NCBI GenBank assembly: GCA_963715635.1 | Contig: OY970261.1 | Span: 3,906,001 to 3,970,000, forward strand | Direction of reading: 5' to 3' | Length of the DNA stretch: 64,000 nucleotides | From: JAPKZH01 sp963715635 | GTDB taxonomy: Bacteria; Acidobacteriota; Aminicenantia; Aminicenantales; UBA4085 | Shown: in pieces, positions 59,133 to 64,000 of the stretch | Layout: every line of letters starts with the position of its first letter | How positions within the stretch are numbered: the stretch's first letter is position 1 | Notes under the pieces: generated by a model | Database searches by the model: none | Told to the model about the DNA's origin: nothing | What the model saw: the letters and a program-made list of their open reading frames with translations, nothing else | Made by a program: the position numbers and the translations under genes

Positions 59133-61240
59133 TCCGGATTCTTTTCCGCGGCGTCAGCGCAGAGCTGGGCCGTATGGACCACGCGGAATTTTTTCCCTTC
59201 TTTCTTGAGATTCGCCTTCAGCTGAAAAACGCAGCCCGGGCAGTCCGTGGCGACGAGAGCGGCCCCGCTGTCCAGGACCTTCTCTCTTTTCTTCTCCCAG
59301 AATTTGGCGGAGATTTCCGGGTTTTTTAGGGAGAATACCCCGCAAAAACCGCAGCAGGCATAAGGCTCGTCCTCAAGCTTGGGCTTGAAGCCGAGGCTTT
59401 CCAGGAGCTTCGGGGGCTCTTCTTTGAGCTTCAGGTCGTTCAGATAGTGGCAAGGATAATGATAGAAAACCTCACCCTTCTCTCCTGGTTTTCTATCCTT
59501 GGGGAGATACCCATTTTTCACCATGAATTCTGTGAAATCATAGACCTTTTCCGCCCAGGGCGCAGCCTTTTCATCAAGCTGAGGATAGAGTTTTTTCAGC
59601 ATGGAATTCCCGGTCGGGCAAACGGTAAGAATATAATCCGGTTTTTCTTTTTCAAAGCATTTCAGGTTTGTCTCCAGCAGCTTCCTGACGTCCTTTTCAT
59701 GGCCGAGATGATGACTGGGGGCGCCGCAGCAGGCCTGGTCGGGGGGACAGAGGACATCGAACCCGAATTTCGAGAGAGACTGGATGACGCTCTGGCGGAT
59801 TTCGGGGAAGAAAAATTTCACCAGGCAGCCCTGGAAGAGATAGATTTTTTCTCCCTTATGATCCTGCGCCGGGACGCTCTTTTTGGGGTTGAGGACCGGG
59901 AAGTTCTTCCCTTTGGCCCAGGCAAAGGGCAATTTTTTGAGATAGCCGTTCTTTTGCCAGAGCTTTTGCAGGACCGCCAGAATCTTCGTGCTGGCATCGG
60001 CAAAGGCCCGCCTCCGAAAAATGCCCGACAGCGTCCTTTCCCAGACCGAAGGGCCTTTGGCATTCTTCAGCTTGAGGAGAATCTCACTCGTGGGAATGCC
60101 CACGGGGCAGAAATCCTCGCATTTTTTGCAGTCGGCGCAGAGGTCGAGAAGCCGGGACGCCTCCTCGGGGGAGCGGGTGATCGCCGTGAGAAGGACACCG
60201 ATTCCTCCCGGATACACCAAACCTCCAAAGACATGGCCGCCGACCGCCTGGAAGACGGGGCACTGCAGCATGCAGCCCCCGCATTTCAGGCAGTACAGGA
60301 TCTCTTCGAGATCTTTGTCCGCGGCGATATCCAGCCTTCCGTTGTCGATGACGACGATGTGGACTTCCTGAGGTCCGTGGACGCCGACGACGAGCTCCTT
60401 TTCGATATCCGTCGTCTTGCTGGGCCCCGTGATGAAGGAGACATAAGACGTCAGCTTGAGGCCCGAGGAGGCCATCGTCAGGGCCTTGATCAGCGTGACG
60501 GCCTGTTCCATGGTTTCGACGAACTTCTCGGTCGTGACCAGCGCGATATGGACCGGCGGCAGCGAGGTGACCAGGCGCGCGTTGCCCTCATTGCTGATGA
60601 TGACAAGCGTGCCCGACTCGGCGATGGCCAGGTTGGCGCCGGAAATCCCGACGTCCGCCTCGGAGAAATATTTTCGCATTTCCTGGCGGGCGATCTTGAC
60701 CATTTCCTTGATATCGGGGGGGACGGGCCGGCCTAGATGCCGCGAGAAGATCTCCGCGACCTCTTCCTTTGTTTTATGCAGGGCCGGGGCCGTGATATGG
60801 GAGGGCCGTTCTCCGGCCAGTTGCACGATCCACTCGCCGAGGTCGGTTTCAACGACCCGATAGCCTTTCCCTTCTAAAAATTTATTCAGCTCGATCTCTT
60901 CGCTGACCATCGATTTCGATTTGACGATGAGCTTGGCCTTTTTTTCGAGCAAGATTTTTTCGATGACCGACCGGGCCTCGTCCGGCGTGGACGCCTTGTA
61001 AACTCGGGCCCCCGCTTTTTCGGCTTCTTGGCTGAATGCCTCGATCAACTCGGGGAGCCTGCCGACGCACTCCTGCCTGATGGCCCTGGCTTTTTCCTTA
61101 TAAGCACTCCAGGGGACCTCTTCGCGGGTTTTCCGATATTTGGAGAAATGCTCGTCGCCGGCTTTTTTCAGGGCTCTTTGCAGGTTCTCATTGCGGAGGG
61201 CCTTTCGGACGTCTTTTTTTTTGGCTTTCCGGGAGAACAA
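59129..61240 (-). CDS. LUD-domain/ferredoxin/CCG-domain fusion, LutB-LutA-like
   Basis: A 703-aa iron-sulfur protein. The N-terminal LUD (DUF162) domain spans about 60-300 (GISGANLAIAESGTLVI, LTSYVSFITGPSKTTDIEKELVVGVHGP). Two 4Fe-4S clusters follow: CLKCGGCMLQCPVF near 316 and CADCKKCEDFCPVG near 373. The C-terminal third has two CCG motifs, CCGAPSHHLGH near 507 and CCGFCG near 630, as in LutA/GlpC/HdrB-type subunits. LutB (LUD + Fe-S) and LutA (CCG) are separate proteins in Bacillus L-lactate oxidation; here they are fused, and no LutC is seen. The start is TTG 61240, directly after the ftsK stop. Substrate uncertain: lactate or another 2-hydroxy acid. Confidence 0.88.
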   Translation of the reverse strand: MFSRKAKKKDVRKALRNENLQRALKKAGDEHFSKYRKTREEVPWSAYKEKARAIRQECVGRLPELIEAFSQEAEKAGARVYKASTPDEARSVIEKILLEKKAKLIVKSKSMVSEEIELNKFLEGKGYRVVETDLGEWIVQLAGERPSHITAPALHKTKEEVAEIFSRHLGRPVPPDIKEMVKIARQEMRKYFSEADVGISGANLAIAESGTLVIISNEGNARLVTSLPPVHIALVTTEKFVETMEQAVTLIKALTMASSGLKLTSYVSFITGPSKTTDIEKELVVGVHGPQEVHIVVIDNGRLDIAADKDLEEILYCLKCGGCMLQCPVFQAVGGHVFGGLVYPGGIGVLLTAITRSPEEASRLLDLCADCKKCEDFCPVGIPTSEILLKLKNAKGPSVWERTLSGIFRRRAFADASTKILAVLQKLWQKNGYLKKLPFAWAKGKNFPVLNPKKSVPAQDHKGEKIYLFQGCLVKFFFPEIRQSVIQSLSKFGFDVLCPPDQACCGAPSHHLGHEKDVRKLLETNLKCFEKEKPDYILTVCPTGNSMLKKLYPQLDEKAAPWAEKVYDFTEFMVKNGYLPKDRKPGEKGEVFYHYPCHYLNDLKLKEEPPKLLESLGFKPKLEDEPYACCGFCGVFSLKNPEISAKFWEKKREKVLDSGAALVATDCPGCVFQLKANLKKEGKKFRVVHTAQLCADAAEKNPD

Positions 61241-63604
61241 CTACTCTTCCTCCTCCCCGGGCTTCCTTCTCATCTCGCCCAGGTAGGATTTGACATCGAC
61301 CAGGATCTCGCGCGGCTTGCTCCCTTCGGAAGGTCCCAGGATGCCCTCCTGCTCCATCTGGTCGATGATCCGCGAGGCCCGGGCATAGCCCAGCTTGAGT
61401 TTGCGCTGGAGGTAGGATGCCGAAGCCTGTCCTGTGGCCAGGACGAGCTCCATGGCCTTGTCGTAGAGATCGTCTTTTTCGTCGAGGGCCTCCCAGGCGT
61501 ATTCCCCCGTGCTTTTGATGACGCTCACGATTTTTTCATCGTAGCTCGGCGTGCCCTGCTCGCGGACGAATTTGACGAGGCGGCGGACCTCGGGAATCGA
61601 GACGTAAGAGCAATGCAGCCGGATCAGGCGCGGATAATTCGGCGGCATGAACAGCATGTCGCCCATCCCCAGGAGCTTGTCGGCGCCGCCCGTATCCAAG
61701 ATAATCCGCGAGTCGATCTTGGACGGCACGCGGAAGGCGATCCGGCTTGAAAAGTTGTTCTTGATCGTCCCGGTGATGACGTCGATCGAGGGCCGCTGGG
61801 TGGCCAGGACCAAGTGGATCCCGACGGCCCGGGCCAGCTGCGCCAGGCGGGCGATGGCGTAGTCCACGTCCTGGGCGCTGACCATCATCAACTCGGCCAG
61901 CTCGTCGATGATGATGACGATATAGGGAAGGGGCTTGGTCATTTTCTTTTCCTCCTCGGAGAGCTTGCCTTTCTTCTCCTTGAGGATTTGGGCGATCTGG
62001 TGGTTGTACTGCTCGATGTTCCGTACCTTGTTCTCGCTGAGCAGATGGTAGCGGTCCTCCATTTTTTTGACCGCATCCATCAGCACGTGGCCGGCCTTCT
62101 TCGGGTCGTTGATGACCGGGCTCATCAGGTGGGGGACTCCGTCATAGAGAGTGAATTCCAGGCGCTTGGGGTCGATGAGGATGAGCTTGACCTCGTCGGG
62201 CGTGGCTTTGTAGAGAATGCTGGCGATGAGGGCGTTCAAACAGACGCTTTTTCCCGTTCCGGTGGCCCCGGCGATCAGAAGATGGGGCATCACGCCGAGG
62301 TCGGTCACATAGACCTCATCATGGATGGTTTTGCCCAGGGCAAAGGTGAGCTTCGACGGCGAGTTAAGAAAATTCTCGGACTGGATGATATCCCTGAGTT
62401 TGATGATCTCTCGCTTGTTGTTGGGGATCTCCACGCCCAGCGAAGATTTTCCCGGGATCCTCTGGATCCGGACCGACTCGGCGCCCAGGGCCAGGGACAG
62501 GTCTTCGGCGAGATTGGCCACCTGGCTCACTTTGATCCCCGGGCTGGGATAGAATTCGTAGGTTGTAATCACGGGGCCCGGGTGGTATTCCTTGACTTCG
62601 CCCTCGACATGGAATTCCCGCAGCTTCTCCTCGATCCGCTGTTTTTTCTCCAGGAGCTCGGCCTTGTCGATTTTTTCGACGGGCTTTCCGGCGTCGAGCA
62701 GAGTGAAGGGCGGAAATTCGTAGTCGCCCTGGGTTTCCATTTCTGGGAAGAGATATTGTTCCGGTTTCGGAGGCTCGATGGTCAAAGGCTTAAGAGGGCT
62801 CGATTTGAGCTCCTTTCTCTCGTCCTTCCTGGCCTCTTTTTTCGACTTTTTCTCCGCAGCCACCTCGGGGGCTATCGCTTTTTCCTGTTTCGGCTCCTCC
62901 GTTTTTGGCTCTTTTTTATTGGCGGGGGCGGCCTTCTTGAGGAGGCCTTCCTTTAATTTTTCGGCGCGCCGGGCTTTCTGTCGGTCGGTGACCTTGATCC
63001 TCACTTCCTTGAAGGCGAAGGCGAAGAAACGGGAAAAAAAGTGGAGCACTTTCTTAAAGGAAAAGCCCGTGGAAAAGATGATGAGCACGGCGGCCGCGGC
63101 GACGAGGAAGATCAGAGTGCCGGTGCTGTTGAGGAAGCTGGTGAGAAACGAGTTGAGAAGATCCCCCAGAAGTCCGCCGAACGGAATTTTCGTCCCCCGC
63201 CATGTGACGTTTTGGAAGAGAAGAATGAGCAAAGGGCAGAGGATGAAAAGGATGAGGACGTATTTGCCGGTCTTGAGGAGAAGGTGCTTTTTTCCCCCGA
63301 CCAAGATGGCTTTACCCCCGAGGGCGGCCATCATGAAGGCCAGGAGGAACGCCGTGAACCCGAAGACTTGGAGCAACGCATCGGCCAGCCAGGCGCCGAT
63401 TTTGCCCCCATAATTATGGGTTTTCTGGGCGGCGGAGCTGACGCTGGCCCAAGACGGGTCCCGGGCGTCGAAGCTGATCAAGCTGATGAGGATAAAGACG
63501 GCTAGACAGATAAGAAGGACACCCGCGACTTCGGAGAGATTCGGATGTCTTACCTTTTTCGTTTTTGACGAAGCCGCCGCTCGCCTTTTTTTTATCTTGC
63601 TCAT
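61241..63604 (-). CDS. ftsK: DNA translocase FtsK/SpoIIIE
   Basis: A 787-aa septal DNA pump. Four N-terminal membrane helices (about 22-190) are followed by a charged, Lys/Glu/Pro-rich linker (about 210-310), an alpha domain, and the RecA-like motor with Walker A AGATGTGKSVCLNALI (near 446), IIIDELAELMM and ATQRPSIDVITGTIKNNFSSRIAFRV. The gamma domain (about 715-775: SYLQRKLKLGYARASRIIDQMEQEGILGPSEGSKPREIL) reads KOPS-type DNA signals. It is required for chromosome segregation at division. It has an extended -10 promoter 8 bases before the ATG and is co-transcribed with the LUD fusion gene. Confidence 0.96.
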   Translation of the reverse strand: MSKIKKRRAAASSKTKKVRHPNLSEVAGVLLICLAVFILISLISFDARDPSWASVSSAAQKTHNYGGKIGAWLADALLQVFGFTAFLLAFMMAALGGKAILVGGKKHLLLKTGKYVLILFILCPLLILLFQNVTWRGTKIPFGGLLGDLLNSFLTSFLNSTGTLIFLVAAAAVLIIFSTGFSFKKVLHFFSRFFAFAFKEVRIKVTDRQKARRAEKLKEGLLKKAAPANKKEPKTEEPKQEKAIAPEVAAEKKSKKEARKDERKELKSSPLKPLTIEPPKPEQYLFPEMETQGDYEFPPFTLLDAGKPVEKIDKAELLEKKQRIEEKLREFHVEGEVKEYHPGPVITTYEFYPSPGIKVSQVANLAEDLSLALGAESVRIQRIPGKSSLGVEIPNNKREIIKLRDIIQSENFLNSPSKLTFALGKTIHDEVYVTDLGVMPHLLIAGATGTGKSVCLNALIASILYKATPDEVKLILIDPKRLEFTLYDGVPHLMSPVINDPKKAGHVLMDAVKKMEDRYHLLSENKVRNIEQYNHQIAQILKEKKGKLSEEEKKMTKPLPYIVIIIDELAELMMVSAQDVDYAIARLAQLARAVGIHLVLATQRPSIDVITGTIKNNFSSRIAFRVPSKIDSRIILDTGGADKLLGMGDMLFMPPNYPRLIRLHCSYVSIPEVRRLVKFVREQGTPSYDEKIVSVIKSTGEYAWEALDEKDDLYDKAMELVLATGQASASYLQRKLKLGYARASRIIDQMEQEGILGPSEGSKPREILVDVKSYLGEMRRKPGEEEE

Positions 63605-63612
63605 TGGCCCGA

Positions 63613-63621
63613 ATTATACCA
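63613..63621 (-). promoter_or_regulatory. extended -10 promoter abutting ftsK
   Basis: Minus strand: TGG followed by perfect TATAAT (63618-63613), then 8 bases to the ATG at 63604. No -35 match is present at the expected distance, in line with an extended -10 promoter. The leader would be 1-2 bases. Confidence 0.5.
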
Positions 63622-63662
63622 TATTTAATTGACGAGGGGCACGGCCGCTCTTTCCAGCCGAG

Positions 63663-63691
63663 TTGACTTCGACCGACTCAAATGGTATAAG
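63663..63691 (+). promoter_or_regulatory. promoter of the truncated envelope gene
   Basis: TTGACT (63663-63668), 17 bases, TATAAG (63686-63691). The leader of about 30 bases contains AAAAGGAG before the ATG at 63728. Confidence 0.65.
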
Positions 63692-63727
63692 TGAAAAACG
63701 GAGGGGAAAAGGAGCAAAGAGAGAGAC

Positions 63728-64000
63728 ATGATCAATAAAAAGTTTGGCTGGATCGCGGCCCTGCTTGTCGTGGTGATCCCCGTCCTTTTTTCCACGGATG
63801 TGCGGGCGGCCCAGAGACAGGGGACATTTGAAATTTATCTCGGCAACTATAATATTAATGAGCCGCGCTTCAAGGAGGTTTATCAAACAGGCGGCGCCAT
63901 CCGGGGTATCGTCCTGTCCTCCTCTCTTTTCTATAATTTCGACTTTTACACGGAGATCAAAGCTTTTTACAAGACGGGCCAGCTGACCTACACCAAGGAG
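63728..64000 (+). CDS. exported protein, partial, cut by the window end
   Basis: The first 91 codons of a gene that runs off the window. The N-terminus MINKKFGWIAALLVVVIPVLF ending in STDVRAA is a clear signal peptide. The mature part (GTFEIYLGNYNINEPRFKEV, IVLSSSLFYNFDFYTEIKAFY) has alternating hydrophobic and aromatic residues, as in outer-membrane beta-barrel strands, which is only suggestive. It has its own promoter and ribosome site and is divergent from ftsK. Confidence 0.7.
   Translation, partial: MINKKFGWIAALLVVVIPVLFSTDVRAAQRQGTFEIYLGNYNINEPRFKEVYQTGGAIRGIVLSSSLFYNFDFYTEIKAFYKTGQLTYTKE

Overview
The window is about 57% G+C by eye and densely packed with housekeeping genes of a Gram-negative bacterium. 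It carries LPS export genes (lptE, a fused lptC/lptA-like gene, lptB), a Tol-Pal system, lipoproteins and a MacAB-type exporter. The combination of a mitochondrial/spirochaete-like EF-G (spdEFG1 type), an rpoN-hpf-ptsN-hprK-rapZ-EIIA-HPr-EI regulatory operon and a methylmalonyl-CoA mutase catalytic chain suggests an Acidobacteriota- or Aminicenantes-like lineage. That assignment is inference from gene content only. No tRNA, rRNA, CRISPR array or phage was seen, and no gene-free stretch exceeds 300 bases.

Layout. 1-9.9 kb: two unknown envelope proteins, comEC, a periplasmic M20 amidohydrolase, a frameshifted ogt, methylmalonyl-CoA mutase, small membrane proteins and a BtuF-like binding protein. 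9.9-14.6 kb: an orphan RecA-fold ATPase next to EF-G, then an ABC-2 exporter pair. 14.7-19.1 kb: leuS-lptE-holA converging on rpsT. 19.2-20.5 kb: one complete insertion sequence with 41-bp terminal inverted repeats, just upstream of murJ-dtd. 22.7-27.1 kb: ftsY-ribD-ribE-ribBA-HEAT protein, transcribed leftwards. 27.2-38 kb: a long rightward run recJ-lptCA-lptB-rpoN-hpf-ptsN-hprK-rapZ-EIIA-HPr-ptsI, mostly with 4-base stop/start overlaps; it ties LPS export to sigma-54 and a regulatory PTS that has no sugar permease here. ptsI is split by a one-base frameshift. 38-45.4 kb: a serine hydrolase and the tolQ-tolR-tolA/tonB-tolB-pal-cpoB-ssb-cupin operon. 45.5-52.1 kb: an Hrq1/MrfA-like helicase divergent from uvrA, then holB-ricT. 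52.2-56.5 kb: a MacAB-like efflux operon. 56.7-59.1 kb: an anti-sigma/ECF sigma pair and an HD-GYP protein. 59.1-64 kb: a LutA/LutB-like fusion, ftsK and a truncated envelope gene.

Three signals stand out. First, the efflux operon lies between two diverged direct copies of one gene junction, the 3' end of ricT meeting the 3' end of the anti-sigma gene. An in-frame 28-codon ricT tail sits next to the intact anti-sigma gene, and an anti-sigma tail sits next to the intact ricT. Second, several genes (the 205-aa secreted protein, the M20 amidohydrolase, a DUF948-like protein, ftsY, recJ, uvrA, the ECF sigma factor and ftsK) have a good sigma-70-type promoter whose -10 box ends only 6-11 bases before the start codon, with no Shine-Dalgarno. 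This implies leaderless transcripts. Third, 57991-58141 is packed with four perfect inverted repeats between the divergent sigma and HD-GYP genes.
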